From: Bacteroidales bacterium
GTDB taxonomy: Bacteria; Bacteroidota; Bacteroidia; Bacteroidales; VadinHA17
Length of the DNA stretch: 64,000 nt
NCBI GenBank assembly: GCA_016709865.1
Contig: JADJLX010000005.1
Coordinates: forward strand, 992,001-1,056,000
Direction: 5' to 3'
A program made the position numbers and the translations under genes. Positions within the stretch are counted from its first letter, which is position 1. The number at the start of each line of letters is the position of its first letter. A model generated the notes under the pieces. It saw only the letters and a list, made by a program, of their open reading frames with translations, was not told the origin of the DNA and ran no database searches. This document shows, one piece after another, positions 17,631 through 26,643 of this stretch.

Positions 17631-18344
17631 ATGAAAATCAGGGGAATAATTGTTATGACCGCTGTAATAGCTTTAATGCTTGGCTCTTGCGGTAATAGTG
17701 CTCTTAAAAATGCAAAACTCAAAACCAATGAAGATTCACTATCCTATGCTTTCGGTATTGTTAATTATAACGCCCTTACGCAAGATAGTCTGATGCTTAA
17801 TCCTGTTCTCGTTGCAAAAGCTATGATGGACGGAAAAGATGGGAAACCACTTATGGAAGATGAGATTGCCCGTTCTTTTATCATGGCTTTCATTAACAAG
17901 CGCGAAACTGCCAAAGCTGAAGAGAAAGCACTTCTTGATAAAGAAGTATACAAAGAATATATTGCACAAAACGAGGCATTCCTTGCTCAAAACAAGGCAA
18001 AAGAAGGAGTTACAACAACAGCAAGCGGACTTCAGTATGAAGTTGTAAAAATGGGTACAGGACCAAAACCTACAGTTGAAAGTACAGTAAAAGTTCATTA
18101 CGTAGGAACACTTATCGATGGAACAGAATTTGATTCATCAATAAAAAGAAATGAACCTGCTCAGTTCCCTGTTTCAGGTGTTATTGCAGGATGGACAGAA
18201 GCTCTTCAGCTGATGCCGGTTGGTTCAAAATTCAAACTAGTTCTTCCTGAATCAGTTGCTTATGGTGCAAATGGCGCCGGTGAAGTTATCAAACCATTCT
18301 CTACACTTGTTTTTGAAGTTGAGCTTCTCGAAATCGTTCAGTAA
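17631..18344 (+). CDS. FKBP-type peptidyl-prolyl isomerase lipoprotein
   Basis: A 237-residue Mip/FkpA-like foldase. A lipoprotein signal ends at C20 (MLGSCGN). A helical dimerisation-type N domain covers about residues 30-125, and a complete FKBP domain spans about 130-237: VKVHYVGTLIDGTEFDSS, FPVSGVIAGWTEAL, PESVAYG, FEVELLEI. It is likely anchored in the periplasm and helps fold exported proteins. The next gene, a cyclophilin, begins one base after its stop, giving two prolyl isomerases of different folds in tandem. Confidence 0.95.
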   Translation: MKIRGIIVMTAVIALMLGSCGNSALKNAKLKTNEDSLSYAFGIVNYNALTQDSLMLNPVLVAKAMMDGKDGKPLMEDEIARSFIMAFINKRETAKAEEKALLDKEVYKEYIAQNEAFLAQNKAKEGVTTTASGLQYEVVKMGTGPKPTVESTVKVHYVGTLIDGTEFDSSIKRNEPAQFPVSGVIAGWTEALQLMPVGSKFKLVLPESVAYGANGAGEVIKPFSTLVFEVELLEIVQ

Positions 18345-18345
18345 T

Positions 18346-18804
18346 ATGACAACAGCAGAAATCCAGACTCCAAAAGGAACTATGAAGGTCAGCTTCTTTG
18401 AAGAGGACACTCCGGGTACCGTGGAGAACTTTATAACTCTGGCTAAAAAAGGTTTTTACGACGGACTGGCATTTCACAGGGTAATTCCTGATTTTGTCAT
18501 CCAGGGTGGTTGCCCGCTTTCAAAAGATATGAGCGACCCGCGAGTAGGAACAGGTGGTCCGGGTTATAAAATAAAATGTGAACTCACAGGTGGTAATCAA
18601 TACCACGACAAAGGAGTTCTGTCTATGGCTCATGCCGGCAGAAATACAGGGGGCTCGCAGTTTTTTATCTGCCATAGCCGCACTAATACCAAACACCTTG
18701 ACAGACAACATACCTGCTTTGGCAAAGTATTTGAAGGACTGGATGTTATCGATAAAATCCGTCAGGGTGATAAAATTGAAAAAATAATTATTCACGAAGA
18801 ATAA
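18346..18804 (+). CDS. Cyclophilin-type peptidyl-prolyl cis-trans isomerase
   Basis: A 152-residue cytoplasmic cyclophilin. I start it at the ATG at 18346, which gives the canonical short bacterial N-terminus (TPKGTMKVSFFEEDTPG); the longer frame to 18256 overlaps the FKBP gene. Catalytic-site motifs are FHRVIPDFVIQGG, GGSQFFI and FGKVFEGLDVIDKI. The Trp that confers cyclosporin binding in eukaryotic enzymes is not present in the usual position. It is co-transcribed with the FKBP lipoprotein and, six bases downstream, a DUF3127 protein. Confidence 0.95.
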   Translation: MTTAEIQTPKGTMKVSFFEEDTPGTVENFITLAKKGFYDGLAFHRVIPDFVIQGGCPLSKDMSDPRVGTGGPGYKIKCELTGGNQYHDKGVLSMAHAGRNTGGSQFFICHSRTNTKHLDRQHTCFGKVFEGLDVIDKIRQGDKIEKIIIHEE

Positions 18805-18810
18805 AGAGAA

Positions 18811-19191
18811 ATGGCATTCGAGATTACCGGTAAAGTAATAGATATCTCTCCTGTAAATCAGGTAAGTGACAAATTCAAAAAACGGGAATTTGTTATTGAA
18901 AAAAAGGAGACAGGTGGTTCTGCTGTATTCATAGATTATATAAAGTTTCAGCTTGTACAGGATAAATGCGACCTTATAAATGAATCATTTCTTAACGAGG
19001 ATGTTAAAATCTGGTTTAATCTTAAAGGTAACAAGTGGGAGAAAGAGGGTAAGATAAACTATTTCACCAACCTTGACGCATGGAAACTGGAAAAGACTTC
19101 TTCTGCCGGAAGGGAACAGAATGTATCTTCACACACAACTCTTGAAGACATTCCACCTGAAAATGATGAATTAAGCGATCTGCCGTTCTGA
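18811..19191 (+). CDS. DUF3127 domain protein
   Basis: A 126-residue protein of the DUF3127 family, recognisable from its start (MAFEITGKVIDI), the KKREFVIE strand and the acidic tail ending DLPF. The beta-rich core with an acidic, disordered tail ending in a hydrophobic tip recalls single-stranded DNA-binding (OB-fold) proteins, whose tail ends in DIPF. That resemblance is my inference and not an established function. It is the last gene of the prolyl-isomerase operon and is followed by a strong terminator. Confidence 0.85.
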   Translation: MAFEITGKVIDISPVNQVSDKFKKREFVIEKKETGGSAVFIDYIKFQLVQDKCDLINESFLNEDVKIWFNLKGNKWEKEGKINYFTNLDAWKLEKTSSAGREQNVSSHTTLEDIPPENDELSDLPF

Positions 19192-19202
19192 CAAATCATA
19201 AT

Positions 19203-19236
19203 AAAAGGCTGTCCCTGTTCAGGACAGCCTTTTTAA
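19203..19236 (+). terminator. Rho-independent terminator of the mnmD/isomerase block
   Basis: A twelve-base stem (AAAAGGCTGTCC at 19203-19214 with GGACAGCCTTTT at 19222-19233) has a seven-base loop and runs directly into a T tract. It starts 11 bases after the DUF3127 stop. Confidence 0.92.
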
Positions 19237-19311
19237 ATTAATGAGACCAATGAACCAGATCAGTGTAATTAATGTTATCTTTTGAAATAACTCCTGCCAG
19301 AACATATTAAT

Positions 19312-21924
19312 ATGAAAAAACTTCTTTCAGTAATCCTGATTTTCACAGGAATCTGCTCTCATGCCCAGATTCAACTTCCATACAACAGGATGATACAGCC
19401 AGCCGGGATGCAGATATATTTCGGCGATACAGAACTTGAAAACCATGCACTTGATGCTGCGATATCCCCCGATGGCAAATGGCTTGCCGTTGAGGAGAGG
19501 TACAGCATCGTTTTTATAAGCACATCAGATAACAAAGTAAAATTCACCCTCGACAACATCAGGCATCCTAAACTGCGAAGGGGTATGAATACCTACTCCG
19601 GTATAACCTGGAGGAAAGATGCAGCTATTCCGGAAGTATTCTGGAGCACAACAGGCGACAGCTCCAAATGCTATGTTGCGTCAGCAACGTGGAATGGCGT
19701 AACAGCAAAATTTTCAGGAATAATTGAATTCAAACCGGTTCCTCCGGCAAAACTATCACTGCCAAATGAAATCCTCACTATTAAAGAAGGTGATAAGGAG
19801 TATTTGTATACTGTTCTGAATGGAAACGACCAGGTAGTAAAACGGGAACTTGAAAGCAGAAAAATAATATGGGAAGTTAAAACAGGAGTTGCTCCGTACG
19901 GAATAACTTTAGCTGCAGGAAAACTCTACATTACAAACTGGGCCGGCAGAACACCGGAATCAGACGACAAAGATGTTGCAGGAGTACCCTGGAGTCTTGC
20001 CAGAGTAGATAACAGTAAGGCAGGCGGGGCAACCAGGGAAGGAAGTGTAACAGTTCTTAATCCGGCTGACGGCACAGTGCTTAAGCAAATAATTGTTGGT
20101 CTTCACCCTAATGAAATAATCAGCGACCGGAGTGGAAAATATGTCTACCTGACAAATTCCAATAGCGACAATATAAGCGTTATCAGCACTTTAAACGATG
20201 AAATAACAGAAACAATAAGTGTCAGATTACAGCCTGAGATTAATCCGTATTTTGGAGATTCTCCAAATGGATTAGCTCTGTCTGAAGATGAAAAGACATT
20301 ATATATTGCCAATGGAATGGATAATGCCCTCGCAGTTATCAGTCTCGGAAAGAAAGCTTCACTAAAAGGCAAAAGAAGTACAAGTAGTGTTACAGGCTTC
20401 ATTCCTACAGGAGCATATCCGTCGGCAATCGCAATTCATAATCCGGGTAAACTATATGTCTGTAATCTGGAAGGTGAAGGAGTCAGGCTTGGACTAAAAG
20501 ATACCAACACATTCAACCCGGTTTACAATACCCATCATATGCTGGCATCCGTATCAGTAATCCCTTTTCCGGGGAAACGCAAACTTAAAGCCTATACTGA
20601 TACCGTTATTGCTGTGAATGACCTTTCAAGAGCTGTGATGGCGAGAGATAAACCAAGGGCAAATGCCATTCCCAAACCTCTGCCCGACAGGATAGGTGAG
20701 CCTTCTGTATTTAAACACGTCATCTATATTATAAAGGAGAACAGGACATACGATCAGTTACTTGGTGATATGAAACAGGGGAATGGCGATCCCGGACTTT
20801 GCATATTCGGAGAAGAAATAACACCAAATACTCATAAACTTGCAGAGGAATTTATTCTGCTTGATAACTTCAACGTATCGGGTAAATGTTCAGCAGAGGG
20901 CCATCAATGGACTGACGCCTCGATAGTTACCGATTACATAGAAAAGAATATGAGGGCCTGGTTCAGAAGTTATCCTCATGTTCAGGAAGATGCACTTGTT
21001 TATTCTCCTACCGGATTTCTATGGGATAATGCCATGAAATATGGAAAGAGCGTAAAAATCTATGGAGAGGCATCAATACCGCTATTTCCAAAGAAAACAA
21101 CATGGTCAGATGTTTATAATGCCTACCTGAAAGGTGAGTCTGTGGAATTCACTAATCATACTACAATAGAGCCTGTTAAGAAGATCCTGAGCCAGACCTT
21201 TCCTTCATATGGCAGTCACGAGTTTCCTGATGTGGTAAGGGCTGATGTATTTATTAAGGAACTGAAAGAATATGAGGCTATGGAAGGAGACCAGCTTCCG
21301 GAACTTATGATAATGGCACTCCCTAATGATCATACCGGAGGTACAAGGCCAGGGTTGCCCACTCCCCGTGCAATGGTAGCAGATAATGATCTGGCACTCG
21401 GACAGATTGTTGAGGCTGTTTCCAAAAGCCGGTTTTGGGAAAACACTGTGATCTTTGTAGTTGAAGATGATTCCCAGAACGGTTGGGATCATGTATCAGC
21501 ATACCGTACAGTCGGACTGGTTTTGAGTCCGTATTCCAGACTTAAAACAACAAACAGCACCTACTATGCACAGCCCTCTGTTGTTAGAACTATTGAGCAG
21601 ATTCTTGGTTTGCCGCCAATGAACATTCAGGATGCTATTGCAAATCCCATGACAGATTGCTTCAGCACAAAACCGGATCTAACTCCTTATGCAGCAGTTA
21701 AAAACAATATTCCGCTCGATGAGATGAATCCGGGGTTAACTGCATTGTCAGGTAAGGCTCTCCATTATGCAAAAAAGAGTCTGCTGCCTGTATTCGACAA
21801 GATTGATTCGGGTGAGGATGATCTGCTTAACAGAATAATATGGCACTCTGCAAAAGGGAATATTCCATATCCTGTGAAATTTGCAGGTTCAGGTGATGAA
21901 GATGATGATGAAGATGATGAATAA
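19312..21924 (+). CDS. YncE-like beta-propeller fused to phosphoesterase (alkaline phosphatase superfamily)
   Basis: An 870-residue exported protein. The signal peptide ends near residue 19 (CSHAQ). Residues 30-440 form a seven-bladed YncE-like propeller, visible as repeats such as YLTNSNSDNISVIST and YIANGMDNALAVIS. From about 475 (HVIYIIKENRTYDQLLGDM) to 800 is a phosphoesterase domain of the phospholipase C/acid phosphatase type, with EGHQWTDAS and FVVEDDSQNGWDHV contributing metal ligands. The last 15 residues are almost all Asp/Glu. Likely role: periplasmic or surface phosphate release from organic phosphates; the exact substrate is unknown. It is followed nine bases later by an M3 peptidase, so the two may be co-transcribed. 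Confidence 0.93.
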   Translation: MKKLLSVILIFTGICSHAQIQLPYNRMIQPAGMQIYFGDTELENHALDAAISPDGKWLAVEERYSIVFISTSDNKVKFTLDNIRHPKLRRGMNTYSGITWRKDAAIPEVFWSTTGDSSKCYVASATWNGVTAKFSGIIEFKPVPPAKLSLPNEILTIKEGDKEYLYTVLNGNDQVVKRELESRKIIWEVKTGVAPYGITLAAGKLYITNWAGRTPESDDKDVAGVPWSLARVDNSKAGGATREGSVTVLNPADGTVLKQIIVGLHPNEIISDRSGKYVYLTNSNSDNISVISTLNDEITETISVRLQPEINPYFGDSPNGLALSEDEKTLYIANGMDNALAVISLGKKASLKGKRSTSSVTGFIPTGAYPSAIAIHNPGKLYVCNLEGEGVRLGLKDTNTFNPVYNTHHMLASVSVIPFPGKRKLKAYTDTVIAVNDLSRAVMARDKPRANAIPKPLPDRIGEPSVFKHVIYIIKENRTYDQLLGDMKQGNGDPGLCIFGEEITPNTHKLAEEFILLDNFNVSGKCSAEGHQWTDASIVTDYIEKNMRAWFRSYPHVQEDALVYSPTGFLWDNAMKYGKSVKIYGEASIPLFPKKTTWSDVYNAYLKGESVEFTNHTTIEPVKKILSQTFPSYGSHEFPDVVRADVFIKELKEYEAMEGDQLPELMIMALPNDHTGGTRPGLPTPRAMVADNDLALGQIVEAVSKSRFWENTVIFVVEDDSQNGWDHVSAYRTVGLVLSPYSRLKTTNSTYYAQPSVVRTIEQILGLPPMNIQDAIANPMTDCFSTKPDLTPYAAVKNNIPLDEMNPGLTALSGKALHYAKKSLLPVFDKIDSGEDDLLNRIIWHSAKGNIPYPVKFAGSGDEDDDEDDE

Positions 21925-21933
21925 TAGAATTAT

Positions 21934-23976
21934 ATGAGTTCCGAAATAATAAATAATCCGCTCCTGGCAGAATGGAATACGCCATTCAATACTCCTCCTT
22001 TTAATCTGATAGAAACATCGCATTACTATCCCGCTGTTGAAGAAGCCATAAAACTTGCCGAAAAAGAGATTCAGATAATCACTGATAACTCTGACAATCC
22101 TACATTTAAAAATACTATAGCTGCCCTTGACAATGCGGGAGAAAAACTAGGACGGATCGCATCAGTATTGTTTAATCTCAATAGTGCAGAAACCAATAAA
22201 CAACTGCAGGAAGCTGCTCAGATGGTATCCCCTGTTCTTACCCGCTTCTCAAACGATATAACTCTGAATACCAGACTTTTCGAACGTATTGTTAATATAT
22301 TCGAAAAGAAAAATACAGCTGGATATACAACTGAAGAGAAGATCCTTATTGAAAGAAAATACCGGAACTTCATGCTTGGAGGTGCAGGACTTAAGGAGTA
22401 TGAGAGGGAAAGATTCAGGACGATATCTGAAGAACTTTCAACACTTGCGTTGAAATTTGATGAAAATGTTCTCGAAGAAACAAACTCGTGGGTGCTTCAC
22501 CTTACAGACAGATCGGATCTTGCAGGATTACCTGAAAACCTTACTGAGACTGCAGCAAAAGAAGCAGTAAGCAGGGACAAAGATGGATGGATATTTACTC
22601 TTCATTATCCAAGCTATGTTCCTTTTATGCAATATTCAGAAAAACGGCATCTGAGAGAGAAGATGTTCAGGGCATACTCATCAAGGGCTTTCAGGGAAAA
22701 TGAATTCGACAACAGGAATATTGTAATTAAAATAGTAAACCTGCGTCTTGAGATTGCTAAAATGCTGGGGTTCAGGAACTATGCCGAAATGGTACTTGGC
22801 GATCGCATGGCAGACACCCCTGAAAAAGTTGAAAAATTTCTTGAAGATCTTTATACAGCATCAAAACCGGCGGCTTTCAGGGACCTGAACACAATTAAAA
22901 AGTTTGCTGCTGAGGAGGGACTGAAAGAGCCACTGGAACGATGGGACTGGGCATACTACTCAGAAAAGCTGAAGAAAAAACTCTATGATATTGATGATGA
23001 GACACTCAAACCATATTTCAGTCTCGAAAAAGTTGAAACTGCAATCTTTGGGCTAGCGACAAAACTATATGGAATTAGGTTCTCTGCCAATAAAAATATT
23101 CCGGTCTACCACCCTGATGTAAAGACCTATGAGGTTTATGATAATGATGATACTTTCCTTGCAATCCTGTATGTTGATTATCATCCCCGGACTGGGAAGA
23201 GCGGCGGTGCATGGATGACCAGTTACAGAGATCAGAGAAAGAAAAACAAAATGGATATTCGTCCATTTATCTCAATAGTATCCAATTTCACAAGATCATC
23301 AGAATCAAGGCCTTCGCTCCTTTCATTCAATGAACTAACAACTTTTCTGCACGAGTTTGGCCATGCCCTTCATGGCATGCTTACAAAATGTACTTATGAG
23401 AGCCTTTCAGGGACAAATGTAGCGCGCGACTTCGTTGAATTACCTTCTCAGTTCATGGAGAATTATGCATTTGAAAAAGAGTGGCTCGACACGTTTGCAG
23501 TTCATTACAAGACAGGAGAAAAACTCCCTGCGGAACTAATAGCTAAAATTAAGGAAGCAGCCTCGTATAATGAGGGATATGCATGTTACAGACAGTTAAG
23601 CTTCGGATTTCTCGATATGGCATGGCATTCACTGGAGGATCATCCGGAGATCGATATCTCTGACTTTGAGAATAGAATAATGTCAAAAACGGAACTCTTT
23701 CCTCCTGTTGAAGGACTGAATATGAGTGCTGCTTTCGGACATATTTTCGGAGGCGGATATGCTGCAGGCTATTATGGTTACAAGTGGGCCGAAGTTCTTG
23801 ATGCTGATGCATTTCAATACTTTCAGGAAACCGGAATATTCAATAACAAAACAGCAGAATCGTTTCGAAAAAACATTCTCGAAAAAGGAGGAACAGAGAA
23901 TCCTGCCTCTTTATATAAGAATTTCAGAGGCAGGGAACCTTCGATAGATGCTTTGCTAAAGCGAAGCGGCCTGTAA
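21934..23976 (+). CDS. M3 family zinc metallopeptidase (oligopeptidase A/Dcp-like)
   Basis: A 680-residue thimet-type oligopeptidase. The zinc site HEFGHALH begins at H473, and the third ligand lies in the following helix (RDFVELPSQFMEN). The substrate loop GHIFGGGYAAGYYGY near the C-terminus is typical. There is no signal peptide, so it probably acts in the cytoplasm on short peptides. Its stop is separated by a single base from the stop of the convergent FISUMP gene, leaving no room for a separate terminator. Confidence 0.96.
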   Translation: MSSEIINNPLLAEWNTPFNTPPFNLIETSHYYPAVEEAIKLAEKEIQIITDNSDNPTFKNTIAALDNAGEKLGRIASVLFNLNSAETNKQLQEAAQMVSPVLTRFSNDITLNTRLFERIVNIFEKKNTAGYTTEEKILIERKYRNFMLGGAGLKEYERERFRTISEELSTLALKFDENVLEETNSWVLHLTDRSDLAGLPENLTETAAKEAVSRDKDGWIFTLHYPSYVPFMQYSEKRHLREKMFRAYSSRAFRENEFDNRNIVIKIVNLRLEIAKMLGFRNYAEMVLGDRMADTPEKVEKFLEDLYTASKPAAFRDLNTIKKFAAEEGLKEPLERWDWAYYSEKLKKKLYDIDDETLKPYFSLEKVETAIFGLATKLYGIRFSANKNIPVYHPDVKTYEVYDNDDTFLAILYVDYHPRTGKSGGAWMTSYRDQRKKNKMDIRPFISIVSNFTRSSESRPSLLSFNELTTFLHEFGHALHGMLTKCTYESLSGTNVARDFVELPSQFMENYAFEKEWLDTFAVHYKTGEKLPAELIAKIKEAASYNEGYACYRQLSFGFLDMAWHSLEDHPEIDISDFENRIMSKTELFPPVEGLNMSAAFGHIFGGGYAAGYYGYKWAEVLDADAFQYFQETGIFNNKTAESFRKNILEKGGTENPASLYKNFRGREPSIDALLKRSGL

Positions 23977-23977
23977 G

Positions 23978-26437
23978 CTAGTTATTCTTCATACACCGCA
24001 CATACATACCAGACTTATCGAACATCATCTGAAGCATTATTTCAGCGCTGTTTGCGTCGAGGGAGAAGAATGTCGGATCTACTGATATCAGAGATGATGT
24101 CCACCAGCTGGAGTTTAATCCGATATTCATGAACATACCCATATAGTTACGGAAACCACCAGGCAGAGCTGTAAAACCAACCTCATCAGTTGCGCCTGTA
24201 TTAGGAGCACTCCAATGAGTTGTACCTACCTCTTTCAGTTTGCCTCCGGCAACCAGCGCTCCACCAAGTGCGCTTTCCAGAGTAAACATGTCGCTTTCAG
24301 TAGGCACCTGCCAGCCGGCCGGACATAGCAGACCGGTACTTACAGTTTGCCAGTTATACAGAATGCCATATAATCCATTTGCAGCATTATCATTATTATA
24401 CCATGCATATGCCGGAGTACTCAGCAGAGACCATGCGGTTCCGTCAGTAACATTTGCTATTGCAGTTCCATCATTTAGCCTTGTTGTTTTAAGGTTTGAA
24501 GCAAACCATATCTGAGATCCTATTACAATTGTGTTGTAAGAATTTCCATCGATATCATTAACAGCAACAGGAGCAAGAGGTGTTGTGAAGCTCACTTCAT
24601 TTCCGTATGCAGTACCAGCAACACTTGTTGCATATGCTCTCACATAATAGGTTGTGTTTTCAGTCAAACCTGTCATTGTACTTGCAAATATATTCTGCGG
24701 ATACGGCAGAGTTGTATGACTGTCAGTTACCAATGGACCAGAAGTTGTGCTCCAGCATATTCCGCCGACTGTGATCTGCGCACCGCCATTATCCATTATA
24801 TCACCACCGCTGACTGCAGAAATATGTGTTATTGAACCAGGTGTAGCTGTTGTAAGTGTAGCAAGCACCGGAGAGACACTATTTGTAGTAAATACTACTT
24901 CCTCTCCATAGCCTGTGCCAACTGAGTTTGTTGCATAAGCCCTTACATAATAAGTTGTTGCAGCAGTCAAACCAGTAATTGATGAGGTAAATGAACCAGT
25001 CGATGATCCGTTAGTCGTTTTAGTGCCGAGAGAAACCGTTGGTGATGGTGAAGTGTTCCAACAAACACCACTTGTAATTACAGCGGCTCCACCATTGCTG
25101 GTAATAGTACCTCCAGCCAAACCTGATGTCTGAGTAACACTAATGACTTGAGCACTTGTTAAGACAGGAACATCAATCGGAGCTACAGTTCCGGCATAAC
25201 CGATATCACCAGCTACACTGATATTATTCTGCACATTAAGTACACTTGTCATAGCAATAGTATCTGGGTCAGCGCTCAATAACGGATTTTGAATAAGATT
25301 CTCGTTTACTGAAAGGATATTGAATGTTGATAAAGTACTACCTCCAAGTGAGCGTACATAGAAATTTGTACTGTCGGGATTGATCAGTACATAATCACTT
25401 TCAATTCCCTTTGCACCGCCAAAACCACCGATTGCAAAACCGCCTTTTGGCGCCTTAGCAGGGGTATTATTAATATAAACCCTTGTGCTGTCGCGTGTTA
25501 CTCGAAGATATTCCTCCACTGGTCCTTTCGCACTCCCAAATCCTCCGATTGCAAACCCTCCCTTTGAACCTTTACCGGTATTTGTATCAATATAAGCTCT
25601 TATGCTGTCGGAGCTGACAACAAGCAGATCCTGGGGGAGTGCTTTTGCACTGCCGAATCCGCCTATAGCAAATCCTCCTTTTGCTCCTTTTGCCGGTGTA
25701 TCAGCAACATACATCCTTATCGAGTCGGGATTAACGACAAAATAGTCCTGAGAACCAGCCTTTGAACCAAACCCTCCAATAGCAAATCCTCCTTTTGCAC
25801 CTTTGGCTGAACCATTATCAACATAGATCCTTACACCTTCATTATAGACGGCAAATACAGTCTGGCCATTCTTATTTTTAACTTCAAACAGTGCTTCTTC
25901 CATGTCAGAGGTTTCGCTTGTAACCGTAAGTTTTTTTACAGCACCTACTGTCAGATCAGGTTTATTGACAAGGTCAGTATAACTGCCGCTCGAAGCAACA
26001 GTAGCTAAAGCAGGTTTGTTTGTGAGATCTGCATAGTTACCGCTGAATCCGTTCCCAGCTTTTGCAGAATATAATGCATATGGCACGCTTAATAACTGAC
26101 TGGTTCCCATAACGGTACCATCAATCGTAATCTTCAGAAAATATGTTCCTGTCCCCCAGTTAATTACTGTCAGTGATCCGTCGGAAGTGGTACCTGTACC
26201 AAGATCAAGATCAATTAGTCCGGTACTTGTTGTAGTAACATTATGTGTTTCTGTATATACTGCAGTTCCCGATGAGCTTCCCGACAGTATCTCGAATTTG
26301 ACTGTTACAGCTTTGTTTGCCTTCAATACTCCTTCAGTATCCCTGAGCACTGCCTGATAATTAAAACTGGCTGGTGCCTGCCCTTTTACCACGATGGCAA
26401 TAAATAAAAATGTAATAAGTGCGTAAAGTTTTTTCAT
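23978..26437 (-). CDS. Repetitive secreted FISUMP-domain surface protein
   Basis: An 819-residue exported protein. I start it at the ATG at 26437, which gives a clean signal peptide (MKKLYALITFLFIAIVVKGQ); the longer frame to 26599 does not. Order: signal; beta-rich head (ASFNYQAVLRDTEG) of a kind common in Bacteroidota surface proteins; four repeats, each containing GGFAIGGFG (about residues 215-345); two fibronectin-III-like modules with TTYYVRAYATN and TTYYVRAYATS; and a C-terminal FISUMP domain (VIGSQIWFASNLKTTRLND ... WSAPNTGATDEVGFTALPGG). No type IX sorting tail is obvious. Likely a cell-surface or secreted structural/adhesive protein; binding target unknown. Confidence 0.88.
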   Translation of the reverse strand: MKKLYALITFLFIAIVVKGQAPASFNYQAVLRDTEGVLKANKAVTVKFEILSGSSSGTAVYTETHNVTTTSTGLIDLDLGTGTTSDGSLTVINWGTGTYFLKITIDGTVMGTSQLLSVPYALYSAKAGNGFSGNYADLTNKPALATVASSGSYTDLVNKPDLTVGAVKKLTVTSETSDMEEALFEVKNKNGQTVFAVYNEGVRIYVDNGSAKGAKGGFAIGGFGSKAGSQDYFVVNPDSIRMYVADTPAKGAKGGFAIGGFGSAKALPQDLLVVSSDSIRAYIDTNTGKGSKGGFAIGGFGSAKGPVEEYLRVTRDSTRVYINNTPAKAPKGGFAIGGFGGAKGIESDYVLINPDSTNFYVRSLGGSTLSTFNILSVNENLIQNPLLSADPDTIAMTSVLNVQNNISVAGDIGYAGTVAPIDVPVLTSAQVISVTQTSGLAGGTITSNGGAAVITSGVCWNTSPSPTVSLGTKTTNGSSTGSFTSSITGLTAATTYYVRAYATNSVGTGYGEEVVFTTNSVSPVLATLTTATPGSITHISAVSGGDIMDNGGAQITVGGICWSTTSGPLVTDSHTTLPYPQNIFASTMTGLTENTTYYVRAYATSVAGTAYGNEVSFTTPLAPVAVNDIDGNSYNTIVIGSQIWFASNLKTTRLNDGTAIANVTDGTAWSLLSTPAYAWYNNDNAANGLYGILYNWQTVSTGLLCPAGWQVPTESDMFTLESALGGALVAGGKLKEVGTTHWSAPNTGATDEVGFTALPGGFRNYMGMFMNIGLNSSWWTSSLISVDPTFFSLDANSAEIMLQMMFDKSGMYVRCMKNN
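25400..25830 (-). repeat. Four tandem GGFAIGGFG-containing coding repeats
   Basis: Inside the FISUMP protein, four repeats of roughly 39 residues each contain K-G-x-K-GGFAIGGFG, followed by a variable stretch and then D-S-x-R/N-x-Y. The core is identical in all four copies while the linkers differ. That suggests purifying selection on the motif or recent internal duplication. Confidence 0.85.
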
Positions 26438-26643
26438 AAAGTAAAAATTAGTAACCTCATCAAAATGTTTATTCACTATAAAAATATTGAATGCTTTTAA
26501 AGTTACCAAGACATCTCCAAATTCTTTTTTAAAAAGATTTGAAACAAGGATATTCTTAAAACTTGAATTATATTTACATGGGTATAAAAAAGATTGCATT
26601 CTGTTTGCAATATATTATTAATCAAAATATTAACAACTATAAC

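Noticed and set aside
26438..26643. Purine riboswitch ahead of purL
   Set aside because: The leader is AT-rich with no paired stems or conserved purine-aptamer core that I could trace.
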